From NCBI RefSeq assembly GCF_001083785.1, contig NZ_LAVL01000009.1, positions 1-64,000 of the forward strand: DNA of 64,000 nucleotides, given 5' to 3'. The stretch is from Nonomuraea sp. SBT364. Its GTDB lineage: Bacteria; Actinomycetota; Actinomycetes; Streptosporangiales; Streptosporangiaceae. The translations under genes were made by a program, and so were the position numbers. This document shows positions 26,564 to 38,299 of the stretch, piece after piece (within the stretch, counting starts at the first letter, position 1; each line of letters begins with the position of its first letter). The notes beneath the pieces were generated by a model that ran no database searches, was not told the origin of the DNA, and saw only the letters and a program-made list of their open reading frames with translations.

Positions 26564-28408
26564 TCAGATGAGCGCGTGCGGCTCGGCGGAGCCGTACTCG
26601 ACCAGGTGGGCGGCGCCCAGCAGCCAGCGGTCCTCGTCGCGGACGCGCACGTAGCCGAACCGGTCGGCGGAGAAGACCTTGACCCCGTCCTCCCGGCACT
26701 GGCGCATGAGCACCTCGTCCCAGCCGTCGGTGAGGTCGGCGAAACCGAGCTCGCGCAGCGCGTTGCGGCGGCCGAGCAGCGTGCCCCCGGCGATCTCCGG
26801 CAGGTAGGTGTACTCGGCGGCGGGCTGCTTGAGCAGCGTGGCCTGCGGCTTGCGCAGGTGCGCGTAGAAGGCGGCCTTGCCGACGATGTCGGCGGTGCTG
26901 AACAGGAACGCCCTGCGCAGGTCGGTCAGGTAGTGCGAGCCGTAGACGTCGCGCGGGTCCATGACCGCGACCAGGTCGGCCTCGCACAGGTCGAGCCCGC
27001 GGCCGAGCATCGCCCCGACGGTCATCCCGGGATGCAGGGGCCGGTGGATGACCTCGGCGCCGGGCAGCGTGTCGCGGGCGCGCCGCTCGGCCTCCGGCGG
27101 GCCGATGACGATGAGCTGGGTGATGCCGCTCTGCCTGCCGACCTGGGCCAGCGCGTGCTCCATGCGGGACGCGTCGGGGATGGCGAGCAGCACCGACACG
27201 TCGAGCGTGGCGCGGGCGCCGGGCAGCCCGATCGTCTCCAGGAGCGCGTCGACGTGCTCGGTCATGGTGCCGAAGGCGTAGGCGCGGCGCAGGGCGGCGT
27301 GCGCCCGGCGGCTGTCGGGGTCGTCGCCGATGGGCGTGCCGCAGGCGGCGAGCTCGGCCAGCCGCCACTGCGGGGTGCCGGGCGGGCAGGTGACGGCGGC
27401 CGGCCAGCGGTAGGAGGTGAGCACGTCCGGGTAGGTCAGGTGGCCGGGCAGGAGCTGGTCGAGGCTGAGCACCCGGTCGATGCGCCCACCGGCCAGCGGC
27501 AGCGGGTTGTGCACGCGCGGCTGCACGCCGAACGGCAGCCGGGGCCACCCGGCGGCCGCGTCGGTGGTGAAGCGGTGCTCGAACAGCTCGGCGGCGGCCG
27601 CGAAGGCGGCCAGGTCGCCGTGCGTGTGCCAGAACACGGTGCGGATGCCCCGCTCGGCGCACCAGGCCAGCAGCGCCCGCAGCCCGTCGCCGGGCTCGCC
27701 GGTCAGCTCCCCGGCCCACGGCCCCTGCGTGACGGACTCGACGAGGAGCAGGTGCGGGACCTCCTGCGGCAGCACCCGGGCGAAGTCGCGGGGCGTGAAG
27801 CCGGTGGTCTGCCGCCACTCGTAGCGCAGCAGCGCCTCGGCGTGCGGCTCGGCGATGACCGCCGCGGTGATGTGCGGGCGGGTGTTGGGGCCGGTCGGCA
27901 CCCGGTACGGCTTGAGCTTGAAGGAGGCGCCGCCGAGCGTGCGGGTGGTGGCGGTGGCCTGGAAGGCGGCGCCCGGCCGCTCGTCCTGGGCCTTGGCGGT
28001 GGCCACGGGCTTGCGCTTGGGCGCGGTGGGCCGCTTGACCGGCCGGGCGGCGCCCTTGAGCTCCCTGGCCAGGCGGACCGGATTGCTCTTGCCGGTCTTG
28101 ATGGCGTCGCCGAGCCGGTTCCACCGGGCGACCTTGATCGAGGACAGCTTCCAGTTGGCCACCTCGGCCTGGTAGCGCTGCTCGGCGAGCTCCTTGCGGA
28201 GCTTGTCGGCGGCGGCGCGCTCGTCCTCCAGGCGCTCCTCGGCCTCGCTCAGCCGGTCGGCGAGCGCCTTGACCTCCTCGGCGCGGCTCTCGGCCTCGGC
28301 CAGCCTGCCCTGGGCGGCGTCCAGCAGCCTGGCCAGCTCCGCCGCGTGCTCGGCCTGCGCGACCGCCTCACGCAACGCCCTGCGCGTGCTTTCCAGCTCG
28401 GTAGACAA
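26564..28408 (-). CDS. coiled-coil glycosyltransferase-like protein (CgeB-like middle, degenerate GT-A end)
   Basis: 614 aa; TTG start with GGAGG 5 bp upstream. Residues 1-95 are a long coiled coil, followed by a basic Lys/Arg/Pro linker (95-155). Residues about 165-395 resemble CgeB/spore-maturation-type glycosyltransferases (RYEWRQTTGFTP, TVFWHTHGD, YPDVLTSYRWPAA). Residues about 405-600 parallel the DDDDW-type transferases at 12447 and 15645: DVSVLLAIPD, VMDPRDVYGSHYLTDL, ADIVGKAAFY, GGTLLGRR. The DDDD cluster is reduced to MDPRD, so this half may be altered or inactive. Four base pairs before nrtL, hence probably in the lysA-hom transcript. Confidence 0.75.
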   Translation of the reverse strand: MSTELESTRRALREAVAQAEHAAELARLLDAAQGRLAEAESRAEEVKALADRLSEAEERLEDERAAADKLRKELAEQRYQAEVANWKLSSIKVARWNRLGDAIKTGKSNPVRLARELKGAARPVKRPTAPKRKPVATAKAQDERPGAAFQATATTRTLGGASFKLKPYRVPTGPNTRPHITAAVIAEPHAEALLRYEWRQTTGFTPRDFARVLPQEVPHLLLVESVTQGPWAGELTGEPGDGLRALLAWCAERGIRTVFWHTHGDLAAFAAAAELFEHRFTTDAAAGWPRLPFGVQPRVHNPLPLAGGRIDRVLSLDQLLPGHLTYPDVLTSYRWPAAVTCPPGTPQWRLAELAACGTPIGDDPDSRRAHAALRRAYAFGTMTEHVDALLETIGLPGARATLDVSVLLAIPDASRMEHALAQVGRQSGITQLIVIGPPEAERRARDTLPGAEVIHRPLHPGMTVGAMLGRGLDLCEADLVAVMDPRDVYGSHYLTDLRRAFLFSTADIVGKAAFYAHLRKPQATLLKQPAAEYTYLPEIAGGTLLGRRNALRELGFADLTDGWDEVLMRQCREDGVKVFSADRFGYVRVRDEDRWLLGAAHLVEYGSAEPHALI

Positions 28409-28478
28409 CAGGACCTCCGTCTCTCAGCCCGGCAAAGGATACTCTTTTGCGGGAAGCGCCTCGAAGGGATGAGATCCG

Positions 28479-30113
28479 GTGCAGTTCAACGTACGGCCCT
28501 ACGTCTGCGGCGGTCTCGGCCGGATCGACACCGCGCTGCTCGGCAAGCTGTCGGCCGCGGGCCCGAGGGTCCGCCCCGCTCTCCAGACGGCCGAGGCGGC
28601 CCTGTTCAGCTCCGCGCCGCTGCCGCCCTACCGGCGCTCGGGCGAGGCGTTCGCGTTCGCCTGGGGCGAGCGCAGGCCCGCCGGCGAGAGCGACTGGATG
28701 ACGGTCGCGGAGACGTACGAGGCCCCGGGCCTGATCGGCGACGGCCCGCGCACCACGCTGCACGCGGGCGCGCTGGGGCTGGTCGACGTCTATTACGTAC
28801 GGGTGGGCGAGGCGGTCTATTTCTCGTCCCTGATCCAGCCGCTGCTGTCGCTGGCGCCGGTCGAGATCGACTGGGCGGCGTGGGCCTCGATCCTCCAGGT
28901 GACGTTCCCGCTGGGCGAGGCGACGCCCTACCGGGGGATCAGCCGGCTGCCGGGGTCCGGCGCGCTGGTGTTCGACCAGGGCAGGCTGTCCACCGAGCGC
29001 AGGCTGCCGCGCTGGCTGCGCACCGAGCCGTACGAGACGTGGACCAGCGCCGGTGAGATCCTGGAGCTGCTGCACGAGGTCTACAAGGACTACGACGGGC
29101 GCAAGCTGCTGGTGCCGATCAGCGGCGGCTACGACTCGCGGCTGCTGGGCAGCGTGGCCAAGGCGCGCGGCTTCGACGTGGAGTCGTGGACGACCAGCCC
29201 CGACGACGGCACCGACACCGACATCGCCTTCGCCCGGGCCATCACGCGCGAGCTGGGCATCCCGCACCGGGTGATCGACCAGGACGCGGCCGCCTACCCG
29301 GACGACGCCATGGAGGTGGCGCGCAGGCTCGAATACCTGACGCCGCACCACGCCTGGTACGCCCCGTTCGCCAAGGAGGTGCACCAGGCGGGCCGGGTGC
29401 TGGTCGACGGGCTGGCGGGCGGGCCGCTGCTGAAGAACTTCATGGTCAGCGGCGCCGCGCTGGAGGCCACCACGCAGGCCGAGCGGTCGGCGGCGGTGCT
29501 GGGGTCGCTGAGCCTGGGCGCGCCGTCGCAGCCGTTCCTGTCGAAGGCGGCGGCGCAGTGGATGGCCGAGGCGGTGCAGGAGCAGTTCGCGGCGGCCACC
29601 TCGATGCTCCACGGCCACCGGGCCGAGCTGCCGCTGTCGGTGCTGCACACGCGCACCGTGCGGGGCATCGCCCGCTCGGCGGTCAACCTGGTGGGGCCCG
29701 AGGCGTCGTTCGCGGCGCCGTTCATCCATCCGGATTTCTTCGACGCCGCCCTTTCGGTCGGCGTGGCGCGCAAGGCGCAGGGCCGCTTCTACCGCGAGGT
29801 GCTGCACGCGGCCAATCCGCGCGTGGCGGCGCTGCCCTCGACGAACGTGGTCAAGCAGCCGCTGCGGCGGGTGCCGCTGCGCTCCACGGCCGCGCCCGCG
29901 CGCGCCTACTCGCACCGGATGCTCGACGTGGTCGCGACCAGGGTCCCGGGCCTGCTGTCGGACGAACTGCACGAGGTGGTGGCGGGCGGGCCCGACGCGC
30001 TGACGCGGTTCAACGGCTGGAACGACCGGTTCTGGGTGCGTGGACTCGTTCTGTTCGGGCTCTGGCTGAGCGACTTCGAAAGCGAGCTGGACGACCTGTC
30101 TGCCCCCTTCTAG
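28479..30113 (+). CDS. asparagine-synthetase-like ATP-PPi enzyme lacking the glutaminase cysteine
   Basis: 544 aa; GTG start with GAAGGG upstream, divergent from the coiled-coil transferase. The PP-loop SGGYDS (215-220) activates a carboxylate with ATP, as in AsnB. The N-terminal half resembles a degenerate class II glutaminase (LGLVDVYYVRVGEAVYFSS, SRLPGSGALVFD), but residue 2 is Gln, not the catalytic Cys, so glutamine cannot be hydrolysed in the usual way. Ammonia or an amine substrate is therefore likely. The C-terminal part (FAAPFIHPDFFDAALSVG, RFYREVLHA) fits the synthetase domain. Related proteins act in natural-product and surface-polymer tailoring; the substrate here is unknown. Confidence 0.8.
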   Translation: MQFNVRPYVCGGLGRIDTALLGKLSAAGPRVRPALQTAEAALFSSAPLPPYRRSGEAFAFAWGERRPAGESDWMTVAETYEAPGLIGDGPRTTLHAGALGLVDVYYVRVGEAVYFSSLIQPLLSLAPVEIDWAAWASILQVTFPLGEATPYRGISRLPGSGALVFDQGRLSTERRLPRWLRTEPYETWTSAGEILELLHEVYKDYDGRKLLVPISGGYDSRLLGSVAKARGFDVESWTTSPDDGTDTDIAFARAITRELGIPHRVIDQDAAAYPDDAMEVARRLEYLTPHHAWYAPFAKEVHQAGRVLVDGLAGGPLLKNFMVSGAALEATTQAERSAAVLGSLSLGAPSQPFLSKAAAQWMAEAVQEQFAAATSMLHGHRAELPLSVLHTRTVRGIARSAVNLVGPEASFAAPFIHPDFFDAALSVGVARKAQGRFYREVLHAANPRVAALPSTNVVKQPLRRVPLRSTAAPARAYSHRMLDVVATRVPGLLSDELHEVVAGGPDALTRFNGWNDRFWVRGLVLFGLWLSDFESELDDLSAPF

Positions 30114-30383
30114 TTACAGGGAGAAGAACGGTCGGTAACATCACGATTACACAGCGATCTCTTGGGTATTACAGCTCGCACAGCACAAGCGGGTTCCGGA
30201 AAGCCAACGGGCTGGTAGTGTTCGGCCCGTAAGCGCCGCACAAGCGGGCACCGGATCACAAATCCGGTCCTGTCGAGGGCATGGGTTCGCAGGGATGACG
30301 ACCCAGGCGGCGCGGTCACCAGATAACAACGCCGGGGAAACCGGTGACTTCGTCCTGCCCACATCTCCTTCTGTGAGCGACAT

Positions 30384-32075
<1,692 letters not shown>

Positions 32076-32084
<9 letters not shown>

Positions 32085-34345
32085 GGTGACGGGCACCTGG
32101 GCACGGGCCGCCCGCCGCGCGGGAATCAGCGCGACGGCGAGCGCCGTGCCCACGGCGACCAGCACGGCGACGGCCAGCGTCATGGCCGAGGGCGGGCGGG
32201 CGATCCCGGCGCCCACCCCGCTGGTGTGACCCTGCAGATCGATCAGCCCGGTCACGACCGACGCCCCGGCCGCCGTGCCCGCGGCGACGCCCAGCACCAC
32301 GAGCAACCCGGTGCCGGTCACCAGCGTGGCCATGACCTGGCGCGGCGTCAGCCCCATCGCCTTGAGCACGGCCAGGTCGACGGCGTGGTCGCGCAGGCCG
32401 AGCGCGCTGGCGGTGAGCAGGTTGGCCAGCCCGATCAGTGTGAGCACGGCGATCAGCGCCACGATCACCACCCGGATGACGGCCAGCCGGTCGGCCGGGT
32501 TGACCACGATCTGCACGTCCAGGCTCTCCCCCGACTCGGTGAGCAGCCGGGCGGCCACCTCCGCAGGGTCGGCGCCCGGTTTGAGGGCGAGCGCGTAGAA
32601 CTCGGGCGGCACGGTGTCCTTGGCGGCCAAGCTGTCCAGCCCGACGGAGAGCACCTCGCCGTCGGAGTCGGGCTCGATGGCCCGGCCGACGATCCGCACG
32701 ATCAGCGGCGAGCCGCCCACGGTCAGCCGCACCCGGTCACCGATCTTGACGCCCAGCAGGTCGAGCAGCCCCTGCCCGGCGACCGCCTCACCGGGCTCGG
32801 CGTACTGGCGGCCTTCCACGACGGGGAACGGGTAGGGCTCGGCGGACCCGCCGATGGCCCGCACCCGCACCGAACGCCCCTCTCCCGGGGCCAGCGCGTT
32901 CACGTCGGTGCCGGGGTAGAAGGCCCGCACGTCACGGTCGGCGCGGATGTGCCGCTCGGCCTCGGCGGCCGTCAGCTTGCCCGGCCCGACGTGCAGGGCG
33001 GCGTGCTGGCCGACCTGTTCGGGATGTCCGGCGAAGTTGTCCAGCGTGGCCCACACGCCCAGCCCGATCGTGATCATCATCATCGGCACGGCCAGCCCGA
33101 ACGCCGTCAGGAACGCCGGCACCCGCCGGGTGAAGGCGTCGCGGGTGCCCAGCACGAGCGCGGGCGGCAGGCGTACCAGCAGGGCGAGCCGGGCCAGCCG
33201 GGACAGGTGGCCGCGCGGCGGCAGGGCGGGCGCGGCCGGGATCGGCGGCGTACGGCCGCCGCGCCAGGCGGGCAGCCCCACGGCCGCGAGCACCACCAGG
33301 GCGGTGCCCGCGAGGATGGCGAGCACCGGCATCGGGGCGACGGAGGTGGTGCCGAGCACCGCGACCGTGCCGCCCCAGCCGGCCAGGGTGCCCAGGGCGA
33401 TGCCGAGCAGGCCGAGGGCGCCGTGCTCGACCAGGAGCAGCAGCGCGATCTGGCCCTTGGTGAAGCCCATGGACTTGAGCGTGGCCAGGTCGCGGAGCTG
33501 GCCGAGCACCCGGCCGCCGGCCGCGTTGGCCAGCGCGAGCGCGGCGGCGATCAGCCCGACGACGCCGAACAGCGCCAGAAGTGTGCCGAGCAGCCGGTTG
33601 TCCAGCTCCATCGCGGCTCGGATCTCACGCCAGGTGTAGAGGCGCTGGAGCTCGTCGTCGAGCATGACGACGACCCGCTGCGAGACGACCTGGGCGGACT
33701 CGGCGTCGGTCAGGCGCAGCCCGGTCACCCACTGGCTGCGGCCGAGCATCGGCTCGACCCGGTCCAGCGTCTCGGGCAGCACCCAGGCCAGGCCCGGGGT
33801 CCATTCCGGGTAGAAGCCCTGCTCGGCGGAGTCGGCGATGCCGCGCACGTACAGGCTGTGGCGCTCGCCGCTGAGCGCGATGATCGTGAACGGCGCGCCG
33901 ATGCGCAGGCGCAGGGCGCGGGCGTAGGAGCGCTCGACGACCACGCCGCCGGGCTCGGCGGTGTCGAGCCAGCGGCCCTCGGTGACGACCGGGTGGGCGA
34001 CCCGGGGCGGCGCGGCCGGCAGGGCGCGCAGCGCGGCGGGCTCCTTCTTGCCGTCCTGGACCACGGTGACGGGCGCCGAGCGGTAGGGGCCGGCGACGCT
34101 GGTGACGCCGTCGATCTGGCCGGTGGCGACGAGCTGGGCGGTGTTGTCCTTGGTGTAGAACCACACGTGCGCGCCCTCGGTCTGGGCGAACAGGCCGCGC
34201 CACGGGTTGGTGCCGTCCTCCAGCAGCGTGACGGCGGCGATCAGCGCGGCCACGATGCCGGCCACGACGAGCACGGTGAGCGTCGCCTGGCCCTTCCTGG
34301 CCCGCAGGTCCGCCCGGATCCAGCGGATGCCCGCCCGGGTGGTGC

Positions 34346-34349
<4 letters not shown>
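32076..34349 (-). CDS. FtsX/MacB-type ABC transporter permease
   Basis: 757 aa. A single N-terminal helix ([19 protein letters not shown], about 20-40) precedes a large extracellular domain (about 45-255). A first FtsX-type helix bundle follows (about 258-365) and a second half repeats the plan: helix near 410-430, extracellular domain, three helices near 620-750. This is the two-copy 'FtsX-like permease' architecture used for lipoprotein, peptide or drug export rather than import. Coupled to the ATPase gene by ATGA and located in a PadR-headed operon. The substrate cannot be told. Confidence 0.9.
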
Positions 34350-35073
<724 letters not shown>

Positions 35074-35077
<4 letters not shown>

Positions 35078-35580
35078 GCCAGGTCCTCCTGACAACGTTC
35101 GAGCCAGTCGAGATCGGCTTGCAGATGCAGCATGGCACCCTCGATCAGCAGCAGCGCGACCCGGTCGTCGGGCGCGGTGCGGGCCTGCAGGTCGTTGAGG
35201 TCGCCCATGAGCGACAGGTAGTGGCGGCGCTGGCGGTTGATCAGCGCCATCCGGTCGGCGATGCCGGTGAGCGGGGCCAGCACGAGCTTCATGAAGAACT
35301 CGTCGCGCACCCGGGGCCCCTCGGTGGGCTCGTCCGCCCAGAGGGTGAGCACGTCACGCCCCTTGGCGGTGCAGTAGTAGACCTTCTTGTTGGGGCGGTT
35401 GGACTGCTCGACGTCGACCGCCCGCACCAGGCCGTCCTTCTCCAGGCGGCCCAGCGTCACATAGATCTGGCCGATGTTGGGCGAGGGATAGGCGCCGCCG
35501 AACGTCTGCTCAAGGGCCTGTTTGAGCTCATAACCGTGGGCAGGCTCCTTGGCCAAGAGCGCCAGCAGGTGAAGCCGCAC
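35074..35580 (-). CDS. PadR family transcriptional regulator
   Basis: 168 aa; GTG start preceded by GGGGAGG. The winged helix-turn-helix is clear: LALLAKEPAHGYELKQALEQTFGG, then YPSPNIGQIYVTLGRLEKDGLV. A C-terminal helical dimer arm follows, of the PadR-s1 size. It heads the ABC exporter operon and is coupled to the ATPase. PadR proteins of this layout usually repress their own exporter operon and respond to a hydrophobic compound; that is family knowledge. Palindromes in the divergent promoter are its probable sites. Confidence 0.93.
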
Positions 35581-35624
35581 ACCTCACCTCCCCGCGCGTT
35601 ACGGATGCGTTACATGGCCAGCAG

Positions 35625-35663
35625 TTGACCTTCAGATTACATGTATGGATAACATGCATGCAT
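35625..35663 (+). promoter_or_regulatory. promoter of the sugar-uptake operon with two palindromes
   Basis: TTGACC at 35625-35630 and GATAAC at 35648-35653 are spaced 17 bp, a good sigma-70-like pair on the plus strand. TACATGTA (35638-35645) lies in the spacer and ATGCATGCAT (35654-35663) directly after the -10. These are likely operators for the divergent PadR or for a sugar repressor. PadR sites commonly contain ATGTAT/ATACAT half-sites, and ATGTAT does occur here at 35641. Confidence 0.6.
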
Positions 35664-35709
35664 CTACCTAACACGAATGTAGCCCCCTCAATAACTGGAG
35701 GAAATCGAG

Positions 35710-36957
35710 GTGTTTCGTCCACTTGCTGTGACTCTGGCCGTTTTTGTGGCGGCCGGCTGCGCGGCGACGGGCGACACCGGCGGCGGCGAGCCGGGGACGG
35801 GCGGCACTGGCCCGATCACCTTCGCCACCGGGCGCGACACCACGGCGTACCTGCAACCCCTGCTGGATCGCTGGAACCAGGCCCATCCGGCCGAGAAGGT
35901 GACGCTGCTCGAACTGCCCGAGGCCGCCGACGAGCAACGCGCTCAGATGGTGGCCAACCTCCAGGCCCGCAGCAACCGCTACGACGTACTCGGCCTTGAC
36001 GTGGTGCTGACCGCGGAGTTCGCGGAGAACGGCTGGATCATCCCCTTGGAGCGCGGGTTCTTCCCGCTCGACAAGTTCCTGCCGCCCGTCGTGGACACCG
36101 CGGTCTACAAGGACAAGCTCTGGGCCGTGCCCTATACGAGCAACGCCGGGCTGCTGTACTACCGGACCGATCTCGTGAAGAAGCCGCCCCGAACCTGGGC
36201 GGAACTTCGCGAACAAGCCCAGGAGATCACGAAAAAGCACGATATTGAGGGCTATGCCGGGCAATTCCTCGCCTACGAGGGACTGACCGTCAACTTCTCC
36301 GAGGCCGTGCAGTCCGCGGGCGGCCAGATCCTCAGCACCGACGGCGACGAGGTCACCCTCGACACCGCCAAGGCCGCCACCGCGCTGGGCTTCCTCCAGC
36401 AGGGCCTGCGCGAGGGCTGGATCCCGGAGGAGTCGCTCAACTACAAGGAGGAGGAGTCCCGCCTGGCCTTCCAGGAGGGCCGGCTCGCCTTCGCCCGCAA
36501 CTGGCCGCACGCGTACGGCCCGGCCAGGAGCAGGCTCGGCGAGAAGATGGCGGTGACCAGGCTGCCCGGGCTCGACGGGCCCGGATCCAGCTCGCTGGGC
36601 GGCAGCAATCTGGCCATCAGCGCCTATTCCAAGCACCAGCACACCGCTCGTGAGTTCATCCGTTACTTCACGAGCCTGGAGAACGAGCGCCGTGTCCTCA
36701 CCGAGGGATCCTTCCCCCCGGTGTGGGCCGAGCTCTATGACGACCCTGAGCTGATCAAGCGCTTCCCCTATCTGCCCGTGCTCAAGGAGAGCATCCTCGC
36801 CGCGAAGCCGCGGGCGGCCAGCGCCAACTACAACCAGCTCAGCCTGGTGATCGCCAGCTCGGTCGCCAAGGCGCTCAACCCCCCGTTCAAGGACACGGCC
36901 GACGACGTCGCGGTGTCCTTGAAAGCCGAACTCGAAGAGATCATCAGAACCCAGTGA
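35710..36957 (+). CDS. sugar ABC transporter substrate-binding lipoprotein (first)
   Basis: 415 aa; GTG start with GGAGG upstream. The signal peptide ends in the lipobox VAAGC (Cys17). The mature protein is a type I extracellular solute-binding protein like the trehalose/maltose binders: an N-lobe GPITFATGRDTTAYLQPLLDRWN, then VPYTSNAGLLYYRTDLVKKPPRTW in the hinge region. A trehalose or maltose ligand is inferred from the neighbouring treS and permeases. The second binding protein gene starts 7 bp downstream, an unusual doubling. Confidence 0.9.
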   Translation: MFRPLAVTLAVFVAAGCAATGDTGGGEPGTGGTGPITFATGRDTTAYLQPLLDRWNQAHPAEKVTLLELPEAADEQRAQMVANLQARSNRYDVLGLDVVLTAEFAENGWIIPLERGFFPLDKFLPPVVDTAVYKDKLWAVPYTSNAGLLYYRTDLVKKPPRTWAELREQAQEITKKHDIEGYAGQFLAYEGLTVNFSEAVQSAGGQILSTDGDEVTLDTAKAATALGFLQQGLREGWIPEESLNYKEEESRLAFQEGRLAFARNWPHAYGPARSRLGEKMAVTRLPGLDGPGSSSLGGSNLAISAYSKHQHTAREFIRYFTSLENERRVLTEGSFPPVWAELYDDPELIKRFPYLPVLKESILAAKPRAASANYNQLSLVIASSVAKALNPPFKDTADDVAVSLKAELEEIIRTQ

Positions 36958-36964
36958 GGCAGCC

Positions 36965-38293
36965 ATGCGAAAAGGCAGAGCAGCAGCGATCCTGGCCGGA
37001 CTGGCCGTAGCCGTCGCCGCCTGCGGCAACGCCCCGACCACCAACGAGCCCGCGGCTTCGGCCCCGGCCTCGGGCGAGGCGACGAGCGGCGCCAAGACGC
37101 TCGAAGGCGTCACCCTCGAGGTCGCCGCCAAGTGGACCGGCGAGGAGCAGAAGAACTTCGAGCAGGTGCTCAAGGCCTTCTCCGAGAAGACCGGCGCCAA
37201 GGTCACCTACGCCTCCACGGGTGAGGACACCGGCGCCTACCTGGGCCCGCGCATCCAGGGCGGCAGCCCGCCCGACATCGCGATCCTGCCGCAGCCCGGC
37301 CTGGTCCAGCAGTACGCCGACCAGAAGGCGCTCAAGCCGCTCTCGGCCGACGTCAGCAAGGAGATCGACGCCAACTACACGCCGTACTGGAAGGAGCTCG
37401 GCTCCGCCGACGGCCAGGTCTACGGTGTGCTGATCAAGGCGGCCCACAAGTCGCTGGTCTGGTACCGGAGCCAGGCGCTTGAGGAGGCCGGCGTGCAGCC
37501 GCCCACCACCTGGGACGAGATGGTCAAGTCCTCCCAGACGATCGCCGACTCCGGCACCGCGCCGCTGTCCCTCTGCGGCGCCTCCGGCTGGACCCTCACC
37601 GACCTGTTCGAGAACGTCTACCTCTCCTCGGCCGGTCCCGAGAAGTACGACCAGCTCGCCAAGCACGAGATCCCGTGGACCGACGCCAGCGTCACCACTG
37701 CCCTGGAGAAGATCCAGCAGCTCGTGAGCAAGGACGAGTTCCTGGTCGACGGCCGGTCCAACACGATGCAGACCGACTTCCCGACCTGTGTCACCAAGGT
37801 CTACGGCCAGGACAAGGCGGCCATGGTGATCGAGGCCGACTTCGTGGCGGTCACGGCCGTCGAGTCCGGCGCCAAGGTCGGCGAGGAGGCCAAGTACGTC
37901 CCGTTCCCGAAGGTCGGCGAGACCGCCCCGGTCGTGCTCGGCGGCGACGTCGCGGTGGCCATGAAGGACTCCCCCGGCGCGATGGCGCTGCTGCAGTTCC
38001 TGGCCTCCAAGGAGGGCGGCGAGATCTGGGCCAAGCTGCCCGGCTACCTGTCCCCCAACCGCAACGTCTCGCCCGACAACTACCCGGACCCGCTGACGCA
38101 GGAACTGGGCAAGACGATCATCTCGGCCGGCGAGAGCGTCCGTTATGACATGTCGGACCTCGCGCCGAGCGCGTTCGGCGGGACCGACGGCAAGGGCGAG
38201 TGGAAGATCCTCCAGGACTTCCTGCGCGACCCGTCCGACATCAAGGGCGCCCAGGAGGCGCTCGAAGCCGAGGCCAAGAAGGCCTGGAAGTAA
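36965..38293 (+). CDS. alpha-glucoside-type ABC transporter substrate-binding lipoprotein (second)
   Basis: 442 aa. Its signal peptide ends VAACG (Cys20), followed by a Ser/Ala/Thr-rich linker. The mature part has the carbohydrate-binding fold (LEVAAKWTGEEQKNFEQVLKAF..., PDIAILPQPGLVQQYADQ) and resembles AglE-type alpha-glucoside binders. It clearly differs from the first binding protein, so the pair is not a recent duplication. It is followed directly by the two permease genes. Confidence 0.9.
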   Translation: MRKGRAAAILAGLAVAVAACGNAPTTNEPAASAPASGEATSGAKTLEGVTLEVAAKWTGEEQKNFEQVLKAFSEKTGAKVTYASTGEDTGAYLGPRIQGGSPPDIAILPQPGLVQQYADQKALKPLSADVSKEIDANYTPYWKELGSADGQVYGVLIKAAHKSLVWYRSQALEEAGVQPPTTWDEMVKSSQTIADSGTAPLSLCGASGWTLTDLFENVYLSSAGPEKYDQLAKHEIPWTDASVTTALEKIQQLVSKDEFLVDGRSNTMQTDFPTCVTKVYGQDKAAMVIEADFVAVTAVESGAKVGEEAKYVPFPKVGETAPVVLGGDVAVAMKDSPGAMALLQFLASKEGGEIWAKLPGYLSPNRNVSPDNYPDPLTQELGKTIISAGESVRYDMSDLAPSAFGGTDGKGEWKILQDFLRDPSDIKGAQEALEAEAKKAWK

Positions 38294-38299
38294 AGAGGA

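Noticed and set aside
30114-30383. 270-bp gap before treS examined for tRNA or riboswitch
   Set aside because: No cloverleaf or conserved riboswitch core visible; left as untranslated upstream DNA.
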